Shown here one piece after another: positions 17,944 to 27,034 of a stretch of DNA of 64,000 nt (the first letter of the stretch is position 1; every line of letters starts with the position of its first letter). The notes beneath the pieces are model-generated. The model saw nothing but the letters and a program-made list of their open reading frames with translations. It ran no database searches and was not told the DNA's origin. The position numbers and the translations under genes were made by a program. The stretch lies in NCBI GenBank assembly GCA_012960225.1, contig DUBS01000029.1, positions 1 to 64,000 on the forward strand, in the 5' to 3' direction. The DNA is from Gemmatimonadota bacterium (GTDB lineage: Bacteria; Gemmatimonadota; Gemmatimonadetes; Longimicrobiales; Gaopeijiaceae).

Positions 17944-18222
17944 TCAAGCTTTGCTACTCGCCTCGAAAACCTGGATTAGTTCTCCGAGAATCTGTTCCTT
18001 TTGTGAGTTCCCCGTTCCTTGAATTGCGTTGGTCACACAGTGGTGTAGATGCTGATCGAGCATTCGACTGCTCACCTTCTTGAGAGCCCTCTGGATCGCC
18101 AAGATTTGATTGACCACATCAATACAGTACGCTTCCTCCTCAACCATGCGTCCAATACCCCGAACATGACCCTCTACGCTCTTTAGTCGCTGCAAAATGT
18201 CCGCCTTCCGCTCATCCGTCAT
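17944..18222 (-). CDS. csoR: CsoR-family copper-sensing repressor
   Basis: 92 residues from the ATG at 18222. The helical CsoR fold is visible (ADILQRLKSVEGHVRGIGRMVEEEAYCIDVVNQILAIQRAL). The three Cu(I) ligands are in place: Cys33, His58 and Cys62, with the 25 and 29 residue offsets of the Mycobacterium tuberculosis protein (C36, H61, C65). Apo-CsoR binds operator DNA; Cu(I) releases it. A longer in-frame start at 18294 would run through the palindrome at 18262 and is rejected. It heads the copper operon, eight bases from copZ. Confidence 0.93.
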   Translation of the reverse strand: MTDERKADILQRLKSVEGHVRGIGRMVEEEAYCIDVVNQILAIQRALKKVSSRMLDQHLHHCVTNAIQGTGNSQKEQILGELIQVFEASSKA

Positions 18223-18232
18223 CCAGACCCGC

Positions 18233-18238
18233 CTTATA
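18233..18238 (-). promoter_or_regulatory. probable -10 element of the copper operon
   Basis: Reading the minus strand, TATAAG lies 11-16 bases before the csoR ATG, and a weak -35-like TGCTTA is about 17 bases further upstream, next to the C/G palindrome. The position would let a bound repressor block the -35 side. Confidence 0.4.
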
Positions 18239-18261
18239 CCATAAGTACGATCTAAGCATTT

Positions 18262-18287
18262 ATCCCCCCCCCCATGGGGGGGGGATG
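18262..18287. promoter_or_regulatory. probable CsoR operator: C-run/G-run palindrome
   Basis: Ten C bases, AT, then nine G bases, flanked by AT on each side. The core of nine C, AT and nine G is a perfect palindrome centred at 18274-18275, about 50 bases upstream of the csoR ATG. Known CsoR operators are pseudo-palindromes with G/C tracts around a short AT-rich centre, so the fit is good. The homopolymers are longer than in described operators, so their exact length could vary by slippage or sequencing error. Confidence 0.72.
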
Positions 18288-18337
18288 ATGTCATCGCAGA
18301 AAGATAGGCAGACGTTGGTGTCAGTCAACCACTCCTT

Positions 18338-19024
18338 GTGGCATTATTCATGACTGAACACCTTTTGTTCATGTCATTTATCTCTTCCATAAAGACCCTC
18401 CTTACCCTCGGAAGAGGGGTTACCGGTGGGCTTCCCGACGCTACTGAAGGCAAGGATCCTATCAACCTCTTCCGGGTCTGGTTTGAAGCCGCCAGGAAGT
18501 CGGGAATCTTACTTCCAGAGGCAATGTCACTTGCGACAGCCACCCCGGATGGGAGCCCTTCAGTCAGGATGGTCCTTTTAAAGGATGTCGACCTCCACGG
18601 ATTTGCGTTCTATACCAATTATGGAAGTCAAAAAGCCTCTGAAATGGACGAAAACCCCCAGGCAGCCCTCTGCTTTCACTGGCCAATCTTACAAAGGCAA
18701 GTCCGTATATCAGGTAAAGTCGAGAGAGTCTCGGAAGATGAAAATAGGGATTATTTTGTAACGCGCTCGCGGGCAAGCCGGATAGGCGCGTGGGCTTCAA
18801 AGCAGAGCAAGAATCTTTCTGACCGAGCAGAACTGGAAGCCCGAGTCCGGGATTATAGTGAAAAGTTCTCTGGTGATAATGTTCCACTACCTATGTTTTG
18901 GGGTGGCTACCGCCTCGAGCCAGATCAAATTGAATTCTGGCAAGGACGGGCAGACCGACTGCATGACCGGATAGTCTTCAAGCGATCTCCAGGCGGATGG
19001 GAAAGCGAGAGGCTTTATCCCTAA
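18338..19024 (+). CDS. pdxH: pyridoxamine 5'-phosphate oxidase
   Basis: PdxH makes PLP by oxidising PNP or PMP with FMN and oxygen. The chain has PINLFRVWFEAARKSG, PEAMSLATATPDGSPSVRMVLLKD (FMN-binding core), FYTNYGSQKASEM and a C-terminal FWGGYRLEPDQIEFWQGRADRLHDR, all canonical. Homologues start near the DPINLF block, so several in-frame starts (18338, 18350, 18374) are possible and none has a convincing ribosome site. It sits divergent to the copper operon and convergent, with an 11-base gap, to the M28 peptidase gene. PLP supply links it loosely to the many PLP enzymes nearby, but that is only context. Confidence 0.93.
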   Translation: MALFMTEHLLFMSFISSIKTLLTLGRGVTGGLPDATEGKDPINLFRVWFEAARKSGILLPEAMSLATATPDGSPSVRMVLLKDVDLHGFAFYTNYGSQKASEMDENPQAALCFHWPILQRQVRISGKVERVSEDENRDYFVTRSRASRIGAWASKQSKNLSDRAELEARVRDYSEKFSGDNVPLPMFWGGYRLEPDQIEFWQGRADRLHDRIVFKRSPGGWESERLYP

Positions 19025-19035
19025 AGCTATCCTGA

Positions 19036-20415
19036 TCAGCTGATCGGAGCCCTCGGCACTTTCTCATCACGCATCGCAGCATGGTATAGGAACGTCGCCA
19101 ACACCACGGCAGCCTGAGCTAAATCCTCCTCACTCAGTCTCTCGTAAAAGTCCGCATTTGTGTGGTGCGTTCTTACGTCGTAGCCCTGATAATCCTGTAG
19201 TGAGTTGAAGCCGGGAAGGCCCGCACGTGTGAATGACAGATGATCCGTACTACCGATATTGTCCATCAGGTTCTTACGGGCTCCGATATCATTCAAAGGT
19301 TCAAGCCAGGCATCAAAGACCGCTTTAGCTGCTGCGTTCTGCTCCATGTACCAACCATAGATCGCACCCGTCCCAGGGTCATGGTTGAAGTAGACAGAGA
19401 GGTTCTGACGGTTATCAGGGTTGTCTTCACCCAGATGCCTCGCGACATACTCCCGAGAACCGTGCAGACCCTGCTCCTCAGAACCCCAAAGTGCCACACG
19501 TATCGTTCGCCGCGGCTCTACCCCTAGGTCTTCCAGAATTCGCATCGCTTCCATAACCGAAGCCACTGCATCGGCATTATCCGAAGCGCCCGTAGCGGAG
19601 TGCCAAGAATCCAAGTGCGCTCCGACCATAACAACTTCGTCCCCGATCTCTGGATCAGCACCTGGAATCTCAGCGAGAACGTTATAACCCCTGGTGTCGT
19701 CATCGTGGAATTGTCCTTCGATTGCAATCCTCAGGCTAACTGACTCTCCGGCCTCAATCATGCGAACAATCATATTGTAGTGTTCAGAAGCTAGGATCAC
19801 CGTTGGGGAAGCAGTCTCTGGGTTATCCCGACCAAGCACAAAAATTGTCCCATGTTGTCCCTGGTTGGGTCGGAGCACTGCGCCGACACCGATATCGTGG
19901 AGAAGCTGTGCGAGCGTACCTCTGTCCGCTGGAGTCTGAGTTGGCAGGGACCGAGGTGCACCAATCCGCACCTGCTCCTCATAGTCAGCGGGCTGAAGCC
20001 TATCCTCCTCTATGAATCCTTCCTGTGGCTGTGCGATAAGCACGGCTTTACCACGTAACTCTGACCCGCGAGTGCGTAAATCATCTGTTGTCCAATCCCC
20101 GATATACACGGGAAGCCCCTCCACAATCCCATCGGTACTGGGTGTCCAAGCTTCAGGGTACCCGAAAAGCGGGAAGTATCGCGGACTCCTCATTTCAAGC
20201 GTGAGCCCTTCAAGTGTCCAGCCACGACCGAAGTCCCATGACTCTAAATGAGCATTTTCAAGCCCCCATTCCTCGAATTTTATTACACCCCAGTCTGCTG
20301 CTCGCTTGTACGCCGGCGTCGCCGAAAGACGAGGCCCAATTACATTTGTCAGATAGTTGAAATGCTCCATTACCTCTGATCGCTCTAGACCTTCATCCTT
20401 GATCCGCTCGATCAT
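19036..20415 (-). CDS. M28-family metallopeptidase, signal peptide out of frame
   Basis: The 459-residue body has a PA-type insert (near 100-240) and the M28 zinc peptidase core: first ligand H267 and bridging D279 in GAHLDSWHSATGASDNAD, catalytic/ligand Glu pair in GSEEQG (313-314), D346 in FNHDPGTG and the last histidine in HHTNAD. The family removes N-terminal residues from peptides, usually outside the cytoplasm. Homologues start with a Sec signal and a QEPVDL...RIK segment. Here QEPVDLAM is present just upstream in frame, but the true signal start, ATG at 20525 with GGAGA upstream, is in a different frame because of a three-copy 10-bp repeat. So the exported form would not be made from this sequence as it stands. 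Could be phase-variable, mutated or an assembly error. Confidence 0.85.
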   Translation of the reverse strand: MIERIKDEGLERSEVMEHFNYLTNVIGPRLSATPAYKRAADWGVIKFEEWGLENAHLESWDFGRGWTLEGLTLEMRSPRYFPLFGYPEAWTPSTDGIVEGLPVYIGDWTTDDLRTRGSELRGKAVLIAQPQEGFIEEDRLQPADYEEQVRIGAPRSLPTQTPADRGTLAQLLHDIGVGAVLRPNQGQHGTIFVLGRDNPETASPTVILASEHYNMIVRMIEAGESVSLRIAIEGQFHDDDTRGYNVLAEIPGADPEIGDEVVMVGAHLDSWHSATGASDNADAVASVMEAMRILEDLGVEPRRTIRVALWGSEEQGLHGSREYVARHLGEDNPDNRQNLSVYFNHDPGTGAIYGWYMEQNAAAKAVFDAWLEPLNDIGARKNLMDNIGSTDHLSFTRAGLPGFNSLQDYQGYDVRTHHTNADFYERLSEEDLAQAAVVLATFLYHAAMRDEKVPRAPIS

Positions 20416-20525
20416 CGCCAGATCTACTGGCTCCTGCGCTCCGAGGGGGATGACCAGCGCTGATGGGTTTGAAGGGGTTTGAAGGCGTTTGAAATCGTAG
20501 TCAGTGTAATCAGTGCTCGCTTCAT
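20416..20525 (-). pseudogene. frameshifted signal-peptide segment of the M28 peptidase gene
   Basis: From ATG 20525 the frame reads MKRALITLTTISNAF, a typical signal start, but ends at a TAG about 33 codons later. The peptidase body is in the +1 frame relative to it. Deleting two of three 10-bp units gives one continuous frame with MKRALITLTTISNPSALV, an AQ cleavage-like site and QEPVDL, joined directly to the peptidase. The ribosome site and sequence character show this is the original start. Confidence 0.72.
20464..20493. repeat. 10-bp direct tandem repeat, three copies
   Basis: Three adjacent units TGGGTTTGAA, GGGGTTTGAA and GGCGTTTGAA, identical in the last seven bases. They lie inside the signal-peptide region of the M28 gene on the minus strand. 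A change of one unit alters the frame by one base modulo three: one or four copies restore the full reading frame, two or three break it. Confidence 0.85.
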
Positions 20526-20653
20526 GGATGCGTCTCCGTGAGGGTCCGCCGGAAAGATGCCGTGAAGTACTGTATCACGCGAGCATACTTGTCTGCAGCG
20601 GTAAGCCCCCTCCCTTTCTCAGGAGAAAATCAACCGAGTGGAGGGTGAGAATC

Positions 20654-21328
20654 GTGGCTGATAGATATTTCACGCTGGACACGATCTCTTTTATGGCAGA
20701 ACTAGCTGAGCACAATAATCGTGAATGGTTCTCAGCAAATAAGACAAGGTACGAAGATCTGGTGAAGGATCCCGCCCTTCGCTTCATCGAAGCCTTTGCG
20801 GCAGAGCTCAAAAACATTAGCCCGCACTTCCTGGCTACACCCCGGTCTCTATTCCGGATCTATCGCGACGCTCGTTTCTCTAGAGACAAGAGTCCTTACA
20901 AGACCTGGACGGGCATCCAGTTCAGACATGATGCATCAAAGGATGTCCATGCCCCCGGATATTATCTGCACATAGAGCCAGGGTCTATTTTCGTGTCGCT
21001 CGGTGTATGGCATCCCGATCCACCGTCGCTCCGTGCGATCCGGGAGCATATCGTTGCAGGGCCCCGCTCATGGAAGAAGGCGTCGCAAAACAAACAATTC
21101 TCAGATGCATTCAGACTGTCAGGGGATCGCCTTAAACGTCCGCCCAAGGGCTTTGAGCCAAGTCACGAATTGATCGAGGAACTGAAGTGGAAGGATTACA
21201 TCGCAGCGAAAGATGTTTCGCAGTCTTTCTTGACCGATGCAGCACTTCCACAGGAGCTTGCAAGAATATTCAAGATCGGTACACCACTAATGAAGTTCCT
21301 CTGCAGTGCATTAGCTGTACCGTTCTAG
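20654..21328 (+). CDS. DUF2461-family protein
   Basis: The 224-residue product has the DUF2461 pattern: TISFMAELAEHNNREWFSANKTRYEDLVKDP near the start, then SLFRIYRDARFSRDKSPYKTWTGIQF and YYLHIEPGSIFVSLGVWHPDPPSLRAIREHI. These proteins are conserved, soluble and of unknown function. GTG at 20654 is preferred because GGAGG lies ten bases upstream and family members begin just there; the long open frame back to 20513 crosses the opposite-strand signal-peptide start and looks non-coding. It is divergent from the M28 peptidase gene. Confidence 0.88.
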   Translation: MADRYFTLDTISFMAELAEHNNREWFSANKTRYEDLVKDPALRFIEAFAAELKNISPHFLATPRSLFRIYRDARFSRDKSPYKTWTGIQFRHDASKDVHAPGYYLHIEPGSIFVSLGVWHPDPPSLRAIREHIVAGPRSWKKASQNKQFSDAFRLSGDRLKRPPKGFEPSHELIEELKWKDYIAAKDVSQSFLTDAALPQELARIFKIGTPLMKFLCSALAVPF

Positions 21329-21395
21329 ATTACGGACATATCCGGTCTGAGCGTTGGGCCCAGGTCGGCGTCGTAAAACGAACACTGGGGAACTC

Positions 21396-23117
21396 ATGAA
21401 CTTGGGCATACAAGCCGCACTCGCTCTCTTCCCAATCGCACTCGGGGGGGCACTGCTGATCGGCTTCCGTATCGCTGCCAAACACGCCATGCCTGCTGCC
21501 TACATTGCTGCCGTCGCTGTAGGATTCATAGCGTGGCAGATGACGCCTTCTCGGGTGGCAGCGGCCTCGATCGAAGGGCTCTTCATCAGCTTCGATCTAC
21601 TGTTCATCATCTTCGGTGCAATCCTGCTGCTACACACACTTGAGCGCTCCGGGGGGGTCGCCGCTATCAAACGCTCTTTCCACGGCGTGAGTGATGACCG
21701 CCGTGTCCAGATCGTGATTGTAGCTTGGCTCTTTGGATCTTTCATCGAAGGTGCGGCGGGCTTCGGCACTCCAGCTGCCGTGGCAGCCCCACTCCTGGTC
21801 GCACTCGGATTTCCCGCAGCGACTTCGGTGATGCTCGGCATGATGATCCAGAGCATGGCCGTCACGTTTGGAGCTGTCGGAACACCTATCCTCGTAGGTG
21901 TTCAGAACGGTCTCGGTGGCGAGGCTTTCATGGCTGACCTGACTGCTGCCGGTCTCACGATGAATGGCTTTCTTCGCCTCGTGACCGCGAAGGTCGTCAT
22001 ACTCCATGCTATCGCCGGGTTCCTTATTCCCACATGGATGGTCATCATGACGACGCGCTTCTTTGGCGCGAATAAGTCATGGACCGAAGGGCTTTCCATC
22101 CTGCCGTTCACGATCTTTGGAGGACTCGCGTTCGCGATCCCTTACATTCTTTTTGGGACTTTCCTTGGACCCGAATTCCCATCCCTCCTCGGAGCACCGG
22201 TGGGCCTCATTATCGTCGTTTGGGTAGCGCGCCAAGGATGGCTCCTTCCTGACGACACATGGGATTTTCCCGAACGCAGGACCTGGGATCAGTCCTGGAT
22301 CAGTGGTTTGGAGGAAGAACTCGCTGACGTGCCAGAGGGACGGGGAATCTCTACCGCGATGGCCTGGACACCCTATGCACTTCTCGGTGTGATTCTCGTA
22401 ATCACGAGGCTTGAAACGATACCAGGCACGGAGATCCTGGTACCAGTTCGCGGATGGCTCCAGTCGGTCGCCATCACATGGCCTGATATTCTCGGATCCG
22501 GGATCACCGCTTCCACCACACCACTATATCTACCAGGCTTTGTATTGCTGGTCGTCGTGGCCATTACGGCGGTTCTGCATCGAATGGAAATATCAGAACT
22601 GACCGAAGCTATGAAGTCGTCTACCAAGGTCTTAGTGGGCGCCGGTATAGTGCTGTTATTCACTGTTCCTATGGTACGCGTCTATATCAACTCAGACGTG
22701 AACGGTGCAGGTATCGCATCGATGCCGCTCGCCATGGCTGAGTGGGTGGCTCAGAACGTCGGACAGGTATGGCCTTTCTTCGCCGGGGTAACCGGAGCGC
22801 TGGGCGCCTTCATCGCCGGATCAAACACGGTCAGCAACCTTACGTTTGCAGCTTTCCAGTACGGTGTCGCTGAGCGCCTAGCCATGTCGACTGTCATGAT
22901 CGTTTCACTCCAGGCGGTGGGTGCGGCCGCAGGGAATATGATCGCCATCCACAACGTCGTCGCCGCATCTGCAACCGTAGGCCTTCTTGGCAAAGAAGGT
23001 GACACGTTACGGAAGACAATTCTCCCTACGATCTACTATCTACTCGTATTGGGTGTCCTAGGACTCTTAGCAATTCACGTCCTGGGGGTGACCGACCCCC
23101 TTATGGGATCTGGTTGA
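21396..23117 (+). CDS. lctP: L-lactate permease family transporter
   Basis: A 573-residue LctP-family membrane protein with about thirteen hydrophobic segments. Family markers: [21 protein letters not shown] (substrate region), [14 protein letters not shown], and the C-terminal [22 protein letters not shown] and [21 protein letters not shown] blocks. It imports lactate or glycolate with protons across the inner membrane. The ATG at 21396 has GGGGAA upstream; the longer in-frame start at 21354 is not needed. No lactate dehydrogenase is adjacent, so the substrate is assumed from family. Confidence 0.92.
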   Translation: MNLGIQAALALFPIALGGALLIGFRIAAKHAMPAAYIAAVAVGFIAWQMTPSRVAAASIEGLFISFDLLFIIFGAILLLHTLERSGGVAAIKRSFHGVSDDRRVQIVIVAWLFGSFIEGAAGFGTPAAVAAPLLVALGFPAATSVMLGMMIQSMAVTFGAVGTPILVGVQNGLGGEAFMADLTAAGLTMNGFLRLVTAKVVILHAIAGFLIPTWMVIMTTRFFGANKSWTEGLSILPFTIFGGLAFAIPYILFGTFLGPEFPSLLGAPVGLIIVVWVARQGWLLPDDTWDFPERRTWDQSWISGLEEELADVPEGRGISTAMAWTPYALLGVILVITRLETIPGTEILVPVRGWLQSVAITWPDILGSGITASTTPLYLPGFVLLVVVAITAVLHRMEISELTEAMKSSTKVLVGAGIVLLFTVPMVRVYINSDVNGAGIASMPLAMAEWVAQNVGQVWPFFAGVTGALGAFIAGSNTVSNLTFAAFQYGVAERLAMSTVMIVSLQAVGAAAGNMIAIHNVVAASATVGLLGKEGDTLRKTILPTIYYLLVLGVLGLLAIHVLGVTDPLMGSG

Positions 23118-23181
23118 TCGGCTCTAGGGCCGGATGAGTACCGCAGAGTAGCCCTGAAGCTAGAACTCTTAGCGGTTGATG

Positions 23182-23940
23182 CTACTTCCGTAGGGCAGCC
23201 GCCATGCCGTCAGCTGCATATTCGATACAGCGTTCCCCTATTTTGAGACTCATACCCTGGGCGTCCCCTAGGACACCGTTCGGAGTAACCGCACGAAATC
23301 CGTCCCTGAAAATCCGCTCAGATAAGGCGTCATCGAAGTCTGCCAGGTAGCCCTCTTCTGCCAGATCTTCACGCACCAGATCTGGCCTGATACAGAGCAT
23401 CTCTGAACTCTCTGCAATGTCCGCATGTCCACCTACGCGAGTGACAAATTCGGGTGCCTCAGATGCAACCGCACTCTTCCAGCATTGCATGAAGCCAACC
23501 AGGTCCGTGTAGGCATCAACTTCGCAATCTGGCTCCACCGCCAAACGGAGATCATCTAGCATGTCCGCAAGAGGGGCGAAGTTGCCACCATGCGAAGGCA
23601 CAAAACACACACGCCGAAATCCATGACGAGAGAGGCTCACGGCGTAGTCTGTACACAACGCCTCTAAGGTTTCTTGTCGTATCGAGAGTGTTCCTGGGAA
23701 GGCCATATGATGTTCCGAACAGCCCACGCGAATGGTGGGTGCAACGAGAGCATCACCTAGTCGGTGAGCAACCTCCAGTGCTAGCCGGTCACCACGAACT
23801 GCATCAACCAACAAAGGCAGATGAGGGCCATGTTGCTCAACCGCACCAACCGCAACTACAACAGTTGTGTAGCCGTCTTGCAATGCGCGCTTGACCTCGG
23901 GGGAGGTTAATTCCTCTAACAGTAAATTCTGTTGACTCAT
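23182..23940 (-). CDS. creatininase-family amidohydrolase
   Basis: About 252 residues. Metal-binding motifs of the creatininase family are clear: VGAVEQHGPHLPLLVD (Glu and His ligands), VGCSEHHMAFPGT, PSHGGN and GGHADIAESSEM. Members cleave cyclic amides or C-N bonds (creatinine, formamides such as MftE and FAPy-type compounds), so the substrate here cannot be assigned. The ATG at 23940 fits homologues; an upstream in-frame TTG adds three residues. No signal peptide, so cytoplasmic. It is convergent with the lactate permease gene with no obvious terminator between them. Confidence 0.88.
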   Translation of the reverse strand: MSQQNLLLEELTSPEVKRALQDGYTTVVVAVGAVEQHGPHLPLLVDAVRGDRLALEVAHRLGDALVAPTIRVGCSEHHMAFPGTLSIRQETLEALCTDYAVSLSRHGFRRVCFVPSHGGNFAPLADMLDDLRLAVEPDCEVDAYTDLVGFMQCWKSAVASEAPEFVTRVGGHADIAESSEMLCIRPDLVREDLAEEGYLADFDDALSERIFRDGFRAVTPNGVLGDAQGMSLKIGERCIEYAADGMAAALRK

Positions 23941-24018
23941 GCTGGGCAACCTAAGGAATGATGGGAGATCGCTCTAGGAGAACACAGTCCACCTTTCCTC
24001 ACCTACATTAGTAACTCC

Positions 24019-25131
24019 CTAGTTACAACTCGCTTGACACTTCGCTGCAAGTAGACGACTGAGGACTCCCTGGTATCCGGACCAGGACGTGGAGCTATAT
24101 CCGCGACCATCCCCAACAGCAGTCTTGTGTGCTACTACCATCCCGAGTGCGGGCAAGACAGTGATGTACTGACCGTAGGCTCCTTTTGCCGTATAGGCTC
24201 CAGAGTAGAGAGGCGAAACCGAAGGGCTATCCCAAATCCACCACATATAGCCGTAACCGAATGTACCGGAGCGCCTGGATGCTGGGTTCATCTGCTCTCG
24301 ATGGGTTACCAAGGACGTAACCTCACGCACCCAACTTTCTGGAATCAGCCGGCGGCCGTCCCAACTGCCCTCTTGCAACATCAGTTGGCCTACCCGAGCC
24401 ATATCGCGGGTTGAGAGCCACATGTGATAGGCAGGGTAGATGGACTGATCGAGATTTCCACTCTTTTTTTGCCTCGAGCGCTGGAAATCTTCAAACCCCA
24501 GAGGCTCTGCAAGATCCGTCACTAGAGCGTCAAAAATCTCTCCACCAGTCATCAACTCAAACGCAGCCCCAGCTGCATTGAAATCCCAATTGTTGTAGAG
24601 AAAATAGGAACCAGGCTCTTGGGATCCTCTCGCGGGTGCAGAATCAGAATCATCTCCACTATTCGAAGCCTCGTGATAAACGCCCGACCTTGCTGTGAGA
24701 AGGTGCTTCACTGTCGCCCGCCGCTCGATTTCCAGGAGGCCCCCATGGTCATCCATACCCAGTTCTTTCAACGTCTGGTCTAAGTCAATGGTACCGTCAG
24801 CGACGTAAGGCCCGTAAAGCATCGCGAGAATGCTCTTGCGAACCGACGCTACATATGAAAGCTCCTCCAGGTCACCGTAGTGCAGCAGCACCTTTCCATC
24901 GACAACCACCATGAGCCCTGTCGTATTGAGTGTGGAGAGGTACTCTGGAAGCATTTCGAGAGCGGTTCGATTAAAGCCGGCATCTTCTGGAGTGGGCCAT
25001 TGAGACCACGTCGAGTCGAGAGGCCCTCCGAAGCCTGTAGGTGACGAGCACGCATAGGTGCCCAGGGTAACCGTAAGCACAAAGATGCAACTCGAAATCC
25101 TCCCTCTACTACTGAGCCACCGCACACTCAT
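24019..25131 (-). CDS. class C beta-lactamase-fold serine hydrolase (lipoprotein)
   Basis: The 370-residue chain begins with a lipoprotein signal ending TYAC, lipid on Cys28. The penicillin-binding fold follows: SxxK nucleophile S96-V-R-K99, YxN in FLYNNWDF near 185, and a C-terminal strand region (GAYTAKGAYGQYITVLP) in place of KTG. These match the beta-lactamase/esterase/D-aminopeptidase superfamily (Pfam Beta-lactamase). An AmpC-type antibiotic role is not supported; esterase or peptidase activity at the cell envelope is more likely. GGAG sits ten bases before the ATG. Single gene, divergent to the acyl-CoA ligase. Confidence 0.85.
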   Translation of the reverse strand: MSVRWLSSRGRISSCIFVLTVTLGTYACSSPTGFGGPLDSTWSQWPTPEDAGFNRTALEMLPEYLSTLNTTGLMVVVDGKVLLHYGDLEELSYVASVRKSILAMLYGPYVADGTIDLDQTLKELGMDDHGGLLEIERRATVKHLLTARSGVYHEASNSGDDSDSAPARGSQEPGSYFLYNNWDFNAAGAAFELMTGGEIFDALVTDLAEPLGFEDFQRSRQKKSGNLDQSIYPAYHMWLSTRDMARVGQLMLQEGSWDGRRLIPESWVREVTSLVTHREQMNPASRRSGTFGYGYMWWIWDSPSVSPLYSGAYTAKGAYGQYITVLPALGMVVAHKTAVGDGRGYSSTSWSGYQGVLSRLLAAKCQASCN

Positions 25132-25328
25132 ACTTTTGCAATCTCCATCCTTCGAACCAGTTCCGCGTTCAACAAGACACGACCGATCCTACTGGTGCTG
25201 GCCGGAACTCGACACATCTAACTCCCCTGCAATCATAGAAAGGGATTTATTTCTTGGATTGCCAGAGGATTGGACAGAGGGATAGCTTCGCTTCCGGTTC
25301 TATACCGCGGCACATGAGGAGACAAGCC

Positions 25329-26939
25329 ATGCGCGGCCGTATGATGGAAGCCCCCCTACTCGTTTCATCACTTATCGAGCATGCCGGAAACGTCTACCCC
25401 GACCAAGAGATTGTCACCCGCACTGTAGAAGGACCAATCCACCGGTACACCTGGAGTGACGCCCGTGCGCGTGCCAAGAGATTAGGGAGCGTGCTGGTGG
25501 CTCAGGGAATCAGAGAAGGTGATCGTTTAGGTACCTTGGCCTGGAATACACACCGCCATCTCGAGGTCTATTACGGCGTGTCTGGTATCGGTGGAGTATG
25601 CCACACACTAAACCCGAGGCTGCATCCTACTCAGCTGGTCTACATCATCAATCACGCGGAGGATCGCGTTTTGTTTGTAGACCTAACCTTCGTTCCACTG
25701 GTTGAAGCCGTGGCGGAACAGATCCCTAACGTGGAAACCGTTGTTGTGCTCACGGATTCTGAACACATGCCGGAAACCTCTTTGGGTAACGCAGTCTCCT
25801 ACGAGGACTTTATCATCGATGGCGATATCGATTTCGATTGGCCTCATCTTGATGAGCAAGCTGCCGCAGCACTTTGCTATACCTCCGGCACGACCGGGAA
25901 CCCGAAGGGAGCACTGTACAGTAATCGGTCTACAGTGTTGCACGCGTTCGGGATCTGCATGCCAGATGTGTTCGACCTTAAAGCAGCCAGTACGGTACTC
26001 CCTATCGTGCCAATGTTTCACGCATGCGCTTGGGGAATTCCATATGCAGCAGCAGCAGCAGGATCAAAAATAGTTTTTCCCGGACCACGATATGATGCTG
26101 ACGCACTTTCTGACCTGATGTCCCAAGAGGATGTAACGTACTGTGCGGGAGTCCCTTCGGTGTTCATACCATTGGTTCAATACTGGAAGAATACTGGTTC
26201 GAAACCGGAATCTCTGAACATGGTAGTCGTAGGAGGCGCCGCACCTCCCCGTGCACTCATGGCGACAATGGAAGGTGAGTTCGGTATCGAGTTTAGACAC
26301 GCCTGGGGCATGACTGAGATGAGCCCACTCGGTTCGGTTAACACCCTTCTTCCAACCCACCGAGCCCAGTCTGTCGAAGAGTATTCACACTTCCAAACTA
26401 AGCAAGGTAGACCGCCGTTCGGCGTGCAGATCCGAATCGTGGACGACGATGGAAAACCACTTCCCCATGATGGAATCATGTTCGGAGAGCTGCAGGTCCG
26501 GGGGCCTTGGGTGATTGATGGATACTTCAAGGAGGAAGAATCAAGCCTCACCCCTGACGGATGGTTTCCCACGGGAGATGTCGCAACCATCGATAGCCAG
26601 TCTTACATCCAGATCACTGACCGCACCAAAGACCTGATTAAATCAGGGGGCGAGTGGATCAGTTCTATCGATGTAGAGAATACAGCGATGGGACACCCAG
26701 ACATCGTCATGGCAGCAGTCATTGGTATCCCGAACGAAAAATGGGGTGAACGTCCACTCATGATCGCAGTCGCAACGCCGGACAGTTCGCCGACCAAGGA
26801 GTCAGTGCTCAAGTACCTCTCAGAAACACTCGCAAAGTGGCAACTGCCGGACGATGTAATCTTCGTGGATGAGCTACCGATGGGTGCGACGGGAAAGGTG
26901 CGTAAAGTTACACTGCGCGAAGAATACGGAGGCGAGTGA
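25329..26939 (+). CDS. medium/long-chain acyl-CoA ligase (AMP-forming)
   Basis: 536 residues of the ANL superfamily. P-loop motif YTSGTTGNPKGALYSN near 210-225, the AMP-binding region GGAAPP and WGMTEMSPLG, the hinge FPTGDVATID and a final P-x-x-x-TGKVRK with the catalytic lysine. It activates a fatty or aryl acid to the acyl-CoA through acyl-AMP. The start at 25329 follows GAGGAG by eight bases; homologues begin with this MRGxMM block, so the earlier open frame is upstream leader. A second ligase of another subgroup lies at 27626. Together with PaaX they hint at acid catabolism, but no beta-oxidation genes are present. Confidence 0.92.
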   Translation: MRGRMMEAPLLVSSLIEHAGNVYPDQEIVTRTVEGPIHRYTWSDARARAKRLGSVLVAQGIREGDRLGTLAWNTHRHLEVYYGVSGIGGVCHTLNPRLHPTQLVYIINHAEDRVLFVDLTFVPLVEAVAEQIPNVETVVVLTDSEHMPETSLGNAVSYEDFIIDGDIDFDWPHLDEQAAAALCYTSGTTGNPKGALYSNRSTVLHAFGICMPDVFDLKAASTVLPIVPMFHACAWGIPYAAAAAGSKIVFPGPRYDADALSDLMSQEDVTYCAGVPSVFIPLVQYWKNTGSKPESLNMVVVGGAAPPRALMATMEGEFGIEFRHAWGMTEMSPLGSVNTLLPTHRAQSVEEYSHFQTKQGRPPFGVQIRIVDDDGKPLPHDGIMFGELQVRGPWVIDGYFKEEESSLTPDGWFPTGDVATIDSQSYIQITDRTKDLIKSGGEWISSIDVENTAMGHPDIVMAAVIGIPNEKWGERPLMIAVATPDSSPTKESVLKYLSETLAKWQLPDDVIFVDELPMGATGKVRKVTLREEYGGE

Positions 26940-27034
26940 AGGTACTCACGAGAAACACTTGGATGACGAAACCCCAACTACATCGTATCTTGCGGAAGTC
27001 TGACACATCTGCACCGAAGATCCGGAGTTGAACT

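Noticed and set aside
20513-20653. N-terminal extension of the DUF2461 gene
   Set aside because: The extra frame overlaps the divergent signal-peptide start of the M28 gene and lacks conserved residues; GTG at 20654 has a ribosome site and fits family length.
24019-25131. antibiotic resistance beta-lactamase
   Set aside because: The SxxK and YxN motifs are present but no KTG is visible, and the lipoprotein form fits esterase/peptidase relatives, so resistance is not claimed.
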